This document shows, piece after piece, positions 33,521 through 42,335 of a stretch of DNA of 64,000 nt. The notes below the pieces were generated by a model. The model was not told the DNA's origin. It was given only the letters and a program-made list of their open reading frames with translations, and searched no databases. Both the position numbers and the translations under genes were made by a program. The DNA comes from Dyella sp. BiH032 (GTDB taxonomy: Bacteria; Pseudomonadota; Gammaproteobacteria; Xanthomonadales; Rhodanobacteraceae), in assembly GCF_031954525.1 (NCBI RefSeq), contig NZ_CP134867.1:2418001-2482000 (forward strand). Direction: 5' to 3'. Every line of letters starts with the position of its first letter. Within the stretch, counting starts at the first letter, position 1.

Positions 33521-35440
33521 ATGGGCAAGATCATCGGCATCGACCTGGGTACGACCAACTCCTGCGTCGCCATCATGGATGGCGGCAGTACCAAGGTGAT
33601 CGAGAACGCGGAAGGCGATCGCACCACCCCGTCGATCGTTGCGTTCACCAAGGACGGCGAAGTGCTGGTGGGCGCGCCGGCCAAGCGCCAGAGCGTGACC
33701 AATCCCAAGAACACCTTCTACGCGGTGAAGCGCCTGATCGGCCGCAAGTTCACCGACGCCGAGGTCCAGAAGGACCTGCACATCGTGCCGTATGGCATCG
33801 TCGCGCACGACAACGGCGACGCGTGGGTCGCCACCGCCGACGGCAAGAAGATGGCGCCGCAGGAGATCTCCGCGAAGGTGCTGATGAAGATGAAGAAGAC
33901 CGCCGAGGATTATCTCGGCGAGCCGGTGACCGAAGCCGTGATCACCGTGCCGGCCTACTTCAACGACAGCCAGCGCCAGGCCACCAAGGACGCCGGCAAG
34001 ATCGCGGGCCTGGAAGTCAAGCGCATCATCAACGAGCCGACCGCGGCCGCGCTGGCTTACGGTCTCGACAAGAAGGGCGGCGACCGCAAGATCGCGGTGT
34101 ACGACCTGGGCGGCGGCACCTTCGACGTGTCGATCATCGAGATCGCCGACGTCGACGGCGAGAAGCAGTTCGAGGTGCTGGCCACCAACGGCGACACCTT
34201 CCTGGGCGGCGAAGACTTCGACCTGCGCGTCATCGACTACCTCGTCGAGGAGTTCAAGAAGGACCAGGGCATGGATCTGCGCAAGGATCCGCTGGCCCTG
34301 CAGCGCCTGAAGGACGCGGCCGAGCGCGCCAAGATCGAGCTGTCCTCCAGCCACCAGACCGAAGTGAACCTGCCGTACATCACGGCCGATGCTTCCGGTC
34401 CGAAGCACCTGAACATCAAGCTGACCCGCGCCAAGCTCGAGGCGCTGGTGGAAGACCTGGTCAAGCGCACGATCGACCCGTGCCGCACCGCGCTCAACGA
34501 CGCCGGCCTGCGCGTGTCCGACATCGATGAGGTGATCCTGGTCGGCGGTCAGACCCGTATGCCGAAGGTGCAGGAGTCGGTGAAGGACTTCTTCGGCAAG
34601 GAGCCGCGCAAGGACGTTAACCCGGATGAGGCCGTGGCCGTAGGCGCGGCGATCCAGGGCGGCGTGCTGGGCGGTTCGGTGAAGGATGTGCTGCTGCTGG
34701 ACGTGACCCCGCTGTCGCTGGGCATCGAGACCATGGGCGGCGTGATGACCAAGCTGATCGAGAAGAACACCACGGTGCCGACCAAGGCCTCGCAGGTGTT
34801 CTCCACCGCCGACGACAACCAGACCGCGGTGACCGTGCATGTGCTGCAGGGTGAGCGCGAGCGCGCCAGCGCCAACAAGTCGCTGGGCAAGTTCGACCTC
34901 ACCGGCATCGATGCGGCGCCGCGCGGCATGCCGCAGATCGAAGTGACCTTCGACATCGACGCCAACGGCATCCTGCACGTGTCGGCCAAGGACAAGAAGA
35001 CCGGCAAGGAACAGAAGATCGAGATCAAGGCCGGTTCGGGCCTGTCCGAGGAAGAGATCGCCCGCATGGTCGCGGACGCCGAGGCCAACAAGGAAGAGGA
35101 CAAGAAGTTCCAGGAACTGGTCAGCACCCGCAACAAGGCCGACCAGCTGGTGCATGCCACCCGCAGCGCGCTGAAGGAGCACGGCGGCAAGGTGCCGGGC
35201 GAGCAGCTCAGCACGATCGAGGGCGCGCTGGCCGAACTGGAGAAAGCGAAGGACGGCGACGACAAGGCCGCGATCGAAGCCAAGATCGAGAAGCTGGAGC
35301 AGGCTGCCCAGTCGCTGTACGCGGTCGCCCAGGGCGGCGGCGCGGCCGGTGGTCCCCAGGCTGGCCCGCAGGGTTCGGCCCAGGCCGACGACGTGGTCGA
35401 TGCCGAGTTCACCGAAGTGAAGGGCGACGACAAGAAGTGA
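33521..35440 (+). CDS. dnaK: Chaperone DnaK (Hsp70)
   Basis: A 639-residue Hsp70. The nucleotide-binding domain starts [18 protein letters not shown] and contains [15 protein letters not shown] and the phosphate loop [13 protein letters not shown]. The substrate-binding domain contains [15 protein letters not shown] glycine/glutamine-rich tail ends [13 protein letters not shown], the EEVD-like bacterial end. GGAG lies 8-10 bases before the ATG. It works with DnaJ and GrpE encoded on either side. Confidence 0.98.
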   Translation: MGKIIGIDLGTTNSCVAIMDGGSTKVIENAEGDRTTPSIVAFTKDGEVLVGAPAKRQSVTNPKNTFYAVKRLIGRKFTDAEVQKDLHIVPYGIVAHDNGDAWVATADGKKMAPQEISAKVLMKMKKTAEDYLGEPVTEAVITVPAYFNDSQRQATKDAGKIAGLEVKRIINEPTAAALAYGLDKKGGDRKIAVYDLGGGTFDVSIIEIADVDGEKQFEVLATNGDTFLGGEDFDLRVIDYLVEEFKKDQGMDLRKDPLALQRLKDAAERAKIELSSSHQTEVNLPYITADASGPKHLNIKLTRAKLEALVEDLVKRTIDPCRTALNDAGLRVSDIDEVILVGGQTRMPKVQESVKDFFGKEPRKDVNPDEAVAVGAAIQGGVLGGSVKDVLLLDVTPLSLGIETMGGVMTKLIEKNTTVPTKASQVFSTADDNQTAVTVHVLQGERERASANKSLGKFDLTGIDAAPRGMPQIEVTFDIDANGILHVSAKDKKTGKEQKIEIKAGSGLSEEEIARMVADAEANKEEDKKFQELVSTRNKADQLVHATRSALKEHGGKVPGEQLSTIEGALAELEKAKDGDDKAAIEAKIEKLEQAAQSLYAVAQGGGAAGGPQAGPQGSAQADDVVDAEFTEVKGDDKK

Positions 35441-35469
35441 CGGACGGATCGGCCCTGCCGATCTGACCC

Positions 35470-35510
35470 AGCCCGCGCCCGGGGTTCGATCCAGGCGCGG
35501 GCTGTTTCTT
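35470..35510 (+). terminator. dnaK-dnaJ intergenic terminator/attenuator
   Basis: 10-bp stem AGCCCGCGCC/GGCGCGGGCT with a 14-base loop, followed by GTTTCTT. Such a weak terminator after dnaK would lower dnaJ expression relative to dnaK. Confidence 0.7.
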
Positions 35511-35577
35511 GAAGGAGTTCTCGAGGGGACATGGATCGCTGCGATTCATGGCACAGCGATTCGAGTCGGAAACCAGC

Positions 35578-36705
35578 ATGAGCAAGCGCGACTACTACGA
35601 AATCCTCGGCGTCGAGCGCACGGTCACCGAGGCCGAACTGAAGAAGGCCTTCCGTCGCCTGGCGATGAAGTACCACCCGGACCGTTGTCCGGACGATCCG
35701 CATGCGCAGGAGAAGTTCAAGGAGGCGAAGGAAGCCTACGAAGTGCTCTCCGATCCGCAGAAGCGTTCCCTGTACGACCAGCACGGCCACGCCGCCTTCG
35801 AGGCAGGCATGGGCGGCCGCGGCGCGGGCGGTTTCGGCGACATGGGCGACATCTTCGGCGATATCTTCGGGGACATCTTCGGCATGGGCGGCGGCGGGCG
35901 CTCGCGATCGCGCCGCGGCGCGGATCTGCGCTACCTGATGGAGCTGGATCTCGAAGAAGCCGTGTTCGGCATCGAGAAGAGCATCCAGGTGCCGACCCAG
36001 GTGAACTGCCACCACTGCAACGGCTCTGGTTCCGAGGACGGCAAGACGGTGCAGTGCCGTACCTGCAACGGCCACGGCCGCGTGCGCATGCAGAACGGCA
36101 TCTTCTCGATTCAGCAGACCTGCCCGCATTGCGGCGGCGCCGGTCAGGCGATCGAAAAGCCCTGCAAACAGTGCCACGGCGAGGGGCGGCTGGAAGAGAC
36201 CCGCACGCTTTCTGTGCGCATTCCGGCGGGCGTCGACACAGGCGACCGCATCCGGCTGACGGGCCAGGGCGAAGCAGGCGGCCCCGGCGGTGAATCCGGC
36301 GACCTATACGTGGAAGTGCACGTGCGCGAGCACCCGATTTTCCAGCGGCAGGGCAACGACCTGTATTGCGAGCTGCCGATCCGTTTCGGGCAGGCGGCGC
36401 TCGGCGACGAACTGATGGTGCCGACGCTGGAAGGCGAGGTGCCGATCCAGATCCCGCCGGAGACGCAGACCGGGCAGCAGTTCCGCCTGCGCGGACGCGG
36501 CGTCAAGTCGGTGCGCAGCGGCCGCACGGGCGACTTGATCTGCCACGTGGTGGTGGAAACGCCGGTGCGCCTGACCAAGCAGCAGCGCGAGCTGATGGAG
36601 CAACTGGAAGCCACCTTTGCCGGCGGCGAAGCCGACAAGCACACGCCGCGCGCCAAGACCTGGGTCGACGGGGTGAAGCAGTTCTGGTCGCGTGTCACCT
36701 CCTGA
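35578..36705 (+). CDS. dnaJ: Chaperone DnaJ (Hsp40)
   Basis: A 375-residue type I J protein. The J domain (1-70) has the HPD motif in [12 protein letters not shown] Gly/Phe region (75-120) follows, then four zinc CxxCxGxG-type repeats ([32 protein letters not shown]) and the C-terminal substrate-binding domains. It stimulates DnaK ATPase. The start at 35578 gives the conserved [14 protein letters not shown]; upstream codons are not conserved. Confidence 0.97.
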   Translation: MSKRDYYEILGVERTVTEAELKKAFRRLAMKYHPDRCPDDPHAQEKFKEAKEAYEVLSDPQKRSLYDQHGHAAFEAGMGGRGAGGFGDMGDIFGDIFGDIFGMGGGGRSRSRRGADLRYLMELDLEEAVFGIEKSIQVPTQVNCHHCNGSGSEDGKTVQCRTCNGHGRVRMQNGIFSIQQTCPHCGGAGQAIEKPCKQCHGEGRLEETRTLSVRIPAGVDTGDRIRLTGQGEAGGPGGESGDLYVEVHVREHPIFQRQGNDLYCELPIRFGQAALGDELMVPTLEGEVPIQIPPETQTGQQFRLRGRGVKSVRSGRTGDLICHVVVETPVRLTKQQRELMEQLEATFAGGEADKHTPRAKTWVDGVKQFWSRVTS

Positions 36706-36775
36706 CGGGGTTCGCGCCGGCGCTCGCCGGCGCTAGCATCGTCGCCCCGTCGCCGTCGTCTTCAGGAGTGCCCGC

Positions 36776-37570
36776 ATGAGCCGTCCGCTTCGCCTCGCCA
36801 TCGTCGGCGCCACGGGCCGCATGGGACGGGCGCTGCTCGATCTGCTGCGGGACGACGACCGGTTCGAACTGGCCGCGGCGCTGGCCTCCTCGTCGCGGCT
36901 GGGCGAGCCGGTCTATCCCGGCGACGGCGGCATGCGTTTCACCGGCGAATGGCCGGAAACCGCGCCGGACGTGGCGATCGACTTCAGCGGGCCGACCGGC
37001 CTTGCGGCGGCGCTGGCGCATTGCCGGGCGCACAAGATCGCCCTGGTCACGGGCACCACGGGGCTCGATAAGACCCTGCAAGACCAGTTGGCGGAGGCGG
37101 CGTCGGACATCCCGGTGCTGCGCGCGGCCAACTTCAGCCTAGGCGTCGCGGTATTGCGCCGCCTGGTGCGCGAGGCGGCCGCGGCGCTGCCGGATTGGGA
37201 CCTGGACATCCTCGAGGCGCACCACAACCGCAAGGTGGATGCCCCTTCGGGCACGGCCCTGGCGCTGGGCGAAGCCGCCGCGGCCGGGCGTGGCGTCGCC
37301 CTGGCGGAGAGCGCCGTCTATGCGCGCGAAGGCGTGACGGGCGCGCGCCGCGAAGGCAGCATCGGTTTCGCCGTGGTGCGCGGCGGCGACATCGTGGGCG
37401 AGCACGAGGTGTGGGTGATAGGGCAGGGCGAGCGGGTGGAGCTCAACCACCGGGCGACCGACCGCTCGATCTTCGCCCGTGGCGCCATCGAAGCCGCGCA
37501 CTGGCTGGCCGGCCGCGAGCCCGGCGTCTATGACCTCGACGCCATGCTGGCCGATCGCGTGCGCCGCTGA
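36776..37570 (+). CDS. dapB: 4-hydroxy-tetrahydrodipicolinate reductase
   Basis: A 264-residue enzyme of the lysine/diaminopimelate pathway. It has the nucleotide-binding GATGRMGRALL at the N-terminus, VTGTTGLD, the active-site EAHHNRKVDAPSGTAL (His pair and Lys) and HRATDRSIFARGAI at the C-terminus. Its position between dnaJ and carA fits related genomes, although here 5.7 kb of other genes intervene before carA. Confidence 0.96.
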   Translation: MSRPLRLAIVGATGRMGRALLDLLRDDDRFELAAALASSSRLGEPVYPGDGGMRFTGEWPETAPDVAIDFSGPTGLAAALAHCRAHKIALVTGTTGLDKTLQDQLAEAASDIPVLRAANFSLGVAVLRRLVREAAAALPDWDLDILEAHHNRKVDAPSGTALALGEAAAAGRGVALAESAVYAREGVTGARREGSIGFAVVRGGDIVGEHEVWVIGQGERVELNHRATDRSIFARGAIEAAHWLAGREPGVYDLDAMLADRVRR

Positions 37571-37612
37571 TTGGCTTGTCCCGGCCGGGCGGGGCCGCTA
37601 ACATCCCGCCCG

Positions 37613-37785
37613 TTGTCATTGGGGAGTAGCCATCCTCACCCCCTGAAAGCTTTCGGGCTTTCGCTCCAGAGGAATTCGTGTCAACAGACTTGAGGCTTGC
37701 CTCATGGCGCGAATGGCGACCGCCACCGGGTCCCGGTGGCTGGCGGCCCGGCGAGACCTTTGGCCACGACGCGCTCACCCAGGCC
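37613..37785 (+). promoter_or_regulatory. yybP-ykoY (manganese-sensing) riboswitch
   Basis: The aptamer landmarks appear in order: GGGGAGTAGC (37621-37630), a hairpin AAAGCTTTCGGGCTTT, CGTCAACAGACTTGAGG with a short stem, a long GC-rich stem (CCACCGGGtCCCGGTGG) and the closing GACCTTTGGCC (37754-37764). These match the two facing internal loops of the yybP-ykoY class, which binds Mn2+ and turns expression on. Downstream, ACGACGCGC (37765-37773) can pair with GCGCGTCGT about 18 bases later, probably the expression platform. It precedes a CaX-type antiporter gene. Confidence 0.85.
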
Positions 37786-37844
37786 GGGCGAGGCGCGTCG
37801 TTGCGCCATGGGTTATCCGCTCGCCCGGCCTTGGAAACCGTTCC

Positions 37845-38846
37845 ATGCTCACCGCGTTGCTGTTCCTGCTTTCCGCCGGCGCGATCTACGTCGCCTGCGA
37901 ATACTTCGTCAATGGCGTCGAATGGTTCGGCCGCAAGCTCGACCTGGGCGCCACCGCGACCGGCACGGTGCTTGCCGCCTTCGGCACCGCGTTGCCGGAG
38001 AGCGCCGTGACGTTCGTGGCCGTGGTGCTCGGCCGCACACCCGAGCAGAAGGACATCGGCGTAGGCGCCGCGCTAGGCGGGCCGCTGGTGCTGGCCACCA
38101 TCGCCTATGCGGTGGTCGGCGCGGCCTTGTGGGCCAACCGCCGGCGGCTGCAACGTGCCGACGCGATGGTGCGGGTGGAGCATCGCCGCCTGGCGCGGGA
38201 CCAGTCCTGGTTCCTGGCCATCTTCGTGGTGAAGTGCGGGCTGGGTCTGATCGCTTTCGCCTGGAAGCCCTGGCTCGGTGTGTTGTTCCTGGTCGCCTAT
38301 GCGCTTTACGTGTGGCGCGAGCTGAAGGACGACGACACCGCGCCGGAGGAGGAAGAACTGGAGCCGCTGAAGTTCCAGCCCAAGGCGCTCGACCCTGCAC
38401 TGTCGCGCGTGCTGCTGCAGACCACGCTGGCCCTGCTAGTGATCGCCTTCGCCTCGCACACCTTCGTCAAGCAGATCGAAGCGATCGGCATCGCGCTGCA
38501 GCTGTCGCCGCATCTGGTAGCCCTGGTGCTTAGCCCGGTGGCGACGGAGCTGCCGGAAACGGTGAATGCATTGATCTGGGTGCGCCAGGGCAAGGAGCGT
38601 CTGGCGCTGGCCAACATCTCGGGCGCGATGATGATCCAGGCCACCATTCCCAGCGCGCTGGCGATCTTCGCCACGCCGTGGCTGTTCGATGCGCCGCTGA
38701 TGGTGGCCGGCGTGTTGACCGGCGTCGCGGTGATCTTCCTGTGGTGGCTGTTCCGCCGCGGTCGCGTGGATGCCCGTTGGATCGTGCCGGTGGGCGCGCT
38801 GTACGGCGTGTTCGCGGCGTACGTCGCCTGGCATTTCGCGGCATGA
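37845..38846 (+). CDS. CaX-family cation antiporter, probable Mn2+ exporter
   Basis: A 333-residue inner-membrane protein with about ten helices in two inverted halves. Each half carries the Na+/Ca2+ exchanger alpha-repeat signature: AFGTALPESAVTFVAV and VATELPETVNALIWV. A charged cytoplasmic loop (RELKDDDTAPEEEELEPL) separates the halves. Family members exchange Ca2+ or Mn2+ for Na+ or H+. Control by a Mn2+ riboswitch argues that it exports manganese, as the CaX-like exporter MneA of Vibrio does; that is an inference. The Met at 37845 begins the first helix; upstream frame is riboswitch RNA. Confidence 0.85.
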   Translation: MLTALLFLLSAGAIYVACEYFVNGVEWFGRKLDLGATATGTVLAAFGTALPESAVTFVAVVLGRTPEQKDIGVGAALGGPLVLATIAYAVVGAALWANRRRLQRADAMVRVEHRRLARDQSWFLAIFVVKCGLGLIAFAWKPWLGVLFLVAYALYVWRELKDDDTAPEEEELEPLKFQPKALDPALSRVLLQTTLALLVIAFASHTFVKQIEAIGIALQLSPHLVALVLSPVATELPETVNALIWVRQGKERLALANISGAMMIQATIPSALAIFATPWLFDAPLMVAGVLTGVAVIFLWWLFRRGRVDARWIVPVGALYGVFAAYVAWHFAA

Positions 38847-38885
38847 GCCAGAGCTGCGCCGATGATTTCGCCGGCGCCGCCTGCA

Positions 38886-39233
38886 CTAGCCGCCGATGCC
38901 GCCGCCGCTCATCAGCAACCCGAAGCATGCGGCCACGAGCAGCAGGACGACGGCCACGATCGAAGCCAGGCCCAGCAGCATGCCCCGGCCGGTACGTGTC
39001 CTGCCGTTGGTAAGGAACAGGACGGCGACGATCAGGATCGCTACCGGTGGCGCCAGCCAGAATGCGATATTGATCGGCCCGACGATCAGGCTGCCGCCGA
39101 TCATGATCGCCCAGGCCAGGCCGATGCCGCCGAGCAGCGAGCCCTGGCTGTCGCGAGGATTCGGTGGTGCCGCGGAGCCGGGAGGGTCGGGCGGCAGCGG
39201 CGCCGGGCCGGAGGGTGGCAACTGCTCGCTCAT
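38886..39233 (-). CDS. Small membrane protein of the radical SAM operon
   Basis: A 115-residue protein. The first 40 residues are Pro/Ser-rich and probably cytoplasmic, followed by three or four membrane helices (LLGGIGLAWAIMIGGSLIVG, FWLAPPVAILIVAVLFLT, MLLGLASIVAVVLLLVAACFGLLM). Its start overlaps the stop of the radical SAM gene (ATGA), so the two are co-translated. No family is recognised beyond a general resemblance to small Pro-rich multi-helix proteins. Confidence 0.7.
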   Translation of the reverse strand: MSEQLPPSGPAPLPPDPPGSAAPPNPRDSQGSLLGGIGLAWAIMIGGSLIVGPINIAFWLAPPVAILIVAVLFLTNGRTRTGRGMLLGLASIVAVVLLLVAACFGLLMSGGGIGG

Positions 39234-40666
39234 GCGGACGTCCTCTCGATGTGGCGGGCCTGCTCGATTTCGCGCCGCAGTGCTTCCAGCTTGGCGGCCT
39301 TGTCGTCGCGGTAGAACAAGTTGAACGTATCGAACGGAATGATGCGCCCGTCCGGCTGGGCGATGTGCACGCAGGACTTTTTCACTGCGCGCAGATCGAA
39401 GCCGTGCGCATCGATGAACTGCATGATCAGTACACGGAACACGTTGCGATAGCCCAGGTCCGCCGGCGCCTGCACTTGGGGCAGGCAGCACAGCAGGTCG
39501 GACAGCGAGCAGGCCTGCGATTCCGGGGAGTGGTTGGTGGCGAACAGCTCGAACACGTGCGCGCGCAGTTCCTCGTCGCGCTCCACCACGATGGTGTTGC
39601 GGCCCTTGCCGACAAGCGTCTCCGGCGAGACGAAGCGGGTGAGCGGTACGACCTGCTCGCCCAGCTTGAGTGCATAGGCCATGGCCAGGCAGTCCGGGTT
39701 GCAGGGCACGGGGATCAGGTCGTCGGGACGGAACACGCCGCTTTGCTCGAGGATGCGGCGGCGCACTTCGCTGAGCGTCAGCCGATCGCGCTCCGGGTCG
39801 TAGCCTTCCAGGCGGCCGGCGGCCTGGATCGGCTGGAAGGTCACGCCGCGCACGCAGGGCTGGGTGAGTGCGAAGTCGATGATCTCGCCCAGTTCGCCGT
39901 CGTTGAGCCCCTTCTTCACCGTCACCACCAGCGTGGTGGAGATGTCGTGGCGGTTGAGGTGTTCGAGCGCCTTCAGGCGCACATCGCGCAGCTTTGCGCC
40001 GCGCAGGTCCTTGTGGACCTCGTCACGCAGCGAGTCGAATTGCAGATAGAGCTCGAAGCCTGGCTGGTAGGTGGCGAGGCGCGCGGCGAAGTCGGGCTCC
40101 TTCGCAATGCGCAGGCCATTGGTATTCACCATCAGGTGGCGGATCGGCCGACGCTTCGCCGCGTCCAGGATGGCGAAGAAATCGGGGTGCAGCGTGGGTT
40201 CGCCGCCCGAGAGCTGTACCACGTCCGGTTCGCCCTCGTTGGCCACGACCGCATCCAGCATGCGTTCCACCGTGGCCAGGTCGCGGAAGCCGGGGCGATG
40301 CGGGCCGCTTTCCGCATAGCAGATGGGGCAGCGCAGGTTGCAGTGGTCGGTGATCTCCACCAGCGTCAGGCAGGAGTGCTGCATGTGCTCAGGGCACAGA
40401 CCGCAGTCGTATGGGCAGCCGAAATGCTGCGGAGTGTTGAAACGCTGGGGCAGTTCCGGCGGTTTGATGTAGATCTCGCGGCACTGCCGGTAGTACGCCG
40501 CGTCGTCGGCCAGCAGCACGCGTTCGCGGCCGTGATGCGGGCACCATTTCTCGAGGTAGACGCGCTCGTCCTTGATGAGCACTTTCGCTTCCACCCGGCG
40601 CAGGCAGGTTGTGCAGACCGATACCGCGCTGTCGTAGAAGAGATATGGCCTTACCTTGGCTCCCAC
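39230..40666 (-). CDS. Radical SAM enzyme of the Tes/MJ0619-like family
   Basis: A 478-residue iron-sulfur enzyme. N-terminal cysteines CTTC (18-21) and WCPHHG (41-46) precede GCPYDCGLCPEH (83-94) and C99. The radical SAM cluster motif is CNLRCPIC (109-116), followed by QLSGGEPTLHP. More cysteines lie in the C-terminal third (PVPCNPDCLA, CSLSDLLCC). This layout matches the archaeal tetraether lipid synthase Tes/MJ0619 family and the bacterial radical SAM enzymes proposed to make membrane-spanning lipids. The GTG at 40666 has a perfect AGGAGG 8 bases upstream. It overlaps the Lgt-like gene by 16 bp. A lipid C-C coupling or alkyl-modifying role is inferred. Confidence 0.78.
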   Translation of the reverse strand: MGAKVRPYLFYDSAVSVCTTCLRRVEAKVLIKDERVYLEKWCPHHGRERVLLADDAAYYRQCREIYIKPPELPQRFNTPQHFGCPYDCGLCPEHMQHSCLTLVEITDHCNLRCPICYAESGPHRPGFRDLATVERMLDAVVANEGEPDVVQLSGGEPTLHPDFFAILDAAKRRPIRHLMVNTNGLRIAKEPDFAARLATYQPGFELYLQFDSLRDEVHKDLRGAKLRDVRLKALEHLNRHDISTTLVVTVKKGLNDGELGEIIDFALTQPCVRGVTFQPIQAAGRLEGYDPERDRLTLSEVRRRILEQSGVFRPDDLIPVPCNPDCLAMAYALKLGEQVVPLTRFVSPETLVGKGRNTIVVERDEELRAHVFELFATNHSPESQACSLSDLLCCLPQVQAPADLGYRNVFRVLIMQFIDAHGFDLRAVKKSCVHIAQPDGRIIPFDTFNLFYRDDKAAKLEALRREIEQARHIERTSA

Positions 40667-41403
40667 GCGTCGTGCCTCCTGGCGAACAGCGCCCGCAGGA
40701 TGCGGGGCAGGTCGCGATGGTAATAGAGCAATCCCGCGATACACAGCAACTGCAGGCCGGAGAGCGCATGCAGATAGGCGTAGGGCAGGGGCTTGATCCA
40801 TTCCACCAGCAGGCGGAACGAGAGGTAGCCGATCATGAAGGCACGGAAGCGGTCGCCGGGGCGGGCGAGGGCGTGGCGGCGCGCATGGATCAGCGCGTAC
40901 TGGGCCAGCAGGAAGGCGATCTCGTACAGCTGGGTGGGATGCCGCGGCTGGCCGTCGCCGAAGTCGACGCCCCAGGGCAGTGAGGTAGGGTTGCCGTAGG
41001 TGTGGTCGGACAAGCCGGCCAGGAAGCAGCCCACGCGGCCGATGCACATGCCCACGGTCAGCGGCAGCACGAAGGCATCGCCGGTGGATGGGCGCACGCC
41101 GGCTATTTTCTTCGCCAGTTCTACGCCAAGCAGGCCGCCGAGCAGTGCACCGACGATCGACTTGCCTTCGATCAGCCGCGCCAGGTCGGGAAAGTTCGCG
41201 AAGGCCGCCAGCGGGTCGTCGATCCAGAACGCCAGCTTCGCTCCCAGAGCCGCGCCCACGATGGCGCCGACGCCGACCCAGGCCACGTGGTCGTCATGGG
41301 CGAAGGCATGGGGCGCGACTTTCTTGCGCGTCCACAGGAAGGTGCGGAAGCCGACCGCGTAGGCCAGCGCCTCGAAAAGCGTGTGCAGCGCGACGGGGCT
41401 CAT
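40651..41403 (-). CDS. Lgt-like membrane protein (prolipoprotein diacylglyceryl transferase family)
   Basis: A 250-residue protein with seven or so membrane helices and two Lgt landmarks: GRVGCFLAGLSDHTYG (the signature Gly-Arg segment) and RHPTQLYE. The functional HGG motif of true Lgt is replaced (SIVGALLGGLLG), and the conserved Asn of the signature is Cys. It is therefore probably a paralogue that handles a phospholipid or diacylglyceryl group in another reaction rather than the essential lipoprotein enzyme. It is embedded in the radical SAM operon with overlaps, suggesting a joint lipid pathway. Confidence 0.75.
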   Translation of the reverse strand: MSPVALHTLFEALAYAVGFRTFLWTRKKVAPHAFAHDDHVAWVGVGAIVGAALGAKLAFWIDDPLAAFANFPDLARLIEGKSIVGALLGGLLGVELAKKIAGVRPSTGDAFVLPLTVGMCIGRVGCFLAGLSDHTYGNPTSLPWGVDFGDGQPRHPTQLYEIAFLLAQYALIHARRHALARPGDRFRAFMIGYLSFRLLVEWIKPLPYAYLHALSGLQLLCIAGLLYYHRDLPRILRALFARRHDAWEPR

Positions 41404-41422
41404 GAATGGCCCGGCATTGCGC

Positions 41423-42175
41423 TCAGGACTCGCCCAGCCGTGTCAGTTCCAGCTTGGCGGCCTTGAGCCAGGCCTGTTCCTTGCGGCGGTAATAGCCGGG
41501 CATCAGCTTGGCGCGGCGCAGTTGCGCTTCAAATACGTCGCGCGCCTCGGCGAGGCGCTGGTGACGGCCGAGCAGGCGACCATAACGGAAGCGGCCTTCC
41601 TCGCCGGGGTAGCTGTCGGCCAGCACGCGGTATTCCTCCAGCGCGGCATCGGTCTCGCCCAGTTCCTCCAGGCAGCGGGCATAGAGCAGATGCCCTTCGC
41701 TGGAACGGTAGGAAGGATTGGCCGCGATCAGGGCCTCGAGGGTCTGCCGGGCCTCGGTGTACGCACCGCTGCCGGCCTGCGCCTGGGCCAGGCCCAGCAT
41801 GAAGTCCGGTTCGGTGGCGTACATGCCGACGAGCAGGCTGCGGAACAGCTCCTGGGCATTGGCGTAATCGCCGAGGTCGAGGCACTCCTGGGCCAGCCGG
41901 CGGCGGTTGTCGACGGTGTCGCTCAGCTCCAGCCGGCGCTGCAGCTCGCGGCGGCGGCGCTGCGGGTCGATCACCTGCATGGCCTTGCTGGCGGCCTGGC
42001 GGCCGCGCGGATCGTGCCGCAGGTCCGGAAGTACGGCGACCAGCACGTAGACGGCGACGGCGAGATACGAGCCGATCAGGATCAGCCAGATCCAGTAGAG
42101 CGGGCGTCCGCTGCGCACCACATGCACGGCGCAGCCCACCTGCAGGGCCAGGGACAGCAGAACGACGACGGGCAT
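41423..42175 (-). CDS. Membrane-anchored TPR protein
   Basis: A 250-residue protein with two N-terminal membrane helices (VVVLLSLALQVGCAVHVV, YWIWLILIGSYLAVAVYVLVAV), a basic linker (QRRRRELQRRLELSD) and four to five tetratricopeptide repeats facing the cytoplasm (e.g. NAQELFRSLL, ARQTLEALIAANPSY, ALEEYRVLADSYPG). TPRs usually assemble partner proteins. The ATG at 42175 is preceded by AAGGAGAG. It lies 19 bp before the Lgt-like gene as first gene of the tight operon. Confidence 0.78.
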   Translation of the reverse strand: MPVVVLLSLALQVGCAVHVVRSGRPLYWIWLILIGSYLAVAVYVLVAVLPDLRHDPRGRQAASKAMQVIDPQRRRRELQRRLELSDTVDNRRRLAQECLDLGDYANAQELFRSLLVGMYATEPDFMLGLAQAQAGSGAYTEARQTLEALIAANPSYRSSEGHLLYARCLEELGETDAALEEYRVLADSYPGEEGRFRYGRLLGRHQRLAEARDVFEAQLRRAKLMPGYYRRKEQAWLKAAKLELTRLGES

Positions 42176-42335
42176 GCCCTCTCCTTGGAGCCTGTTCATG
42201 GCCTTCCCGTGCCCCGCGCCGGGATCGGTTTGCGCGCAGGGCAAGGAAGAGCGAAGGGGGTGTACGTCGGTACACGACCGAAGCGCCGGATGCTACGACA
42301 GCCGGGCGCGCCGGGGAATCCGCCGGGAGGCCGGT

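Noticed and set aside
40651..41403. Calling this gene the housekeeping lgt
   Set aside because: The HGG motif and signature Asn are not conserved, and the operon context differs from that of the essential gene.
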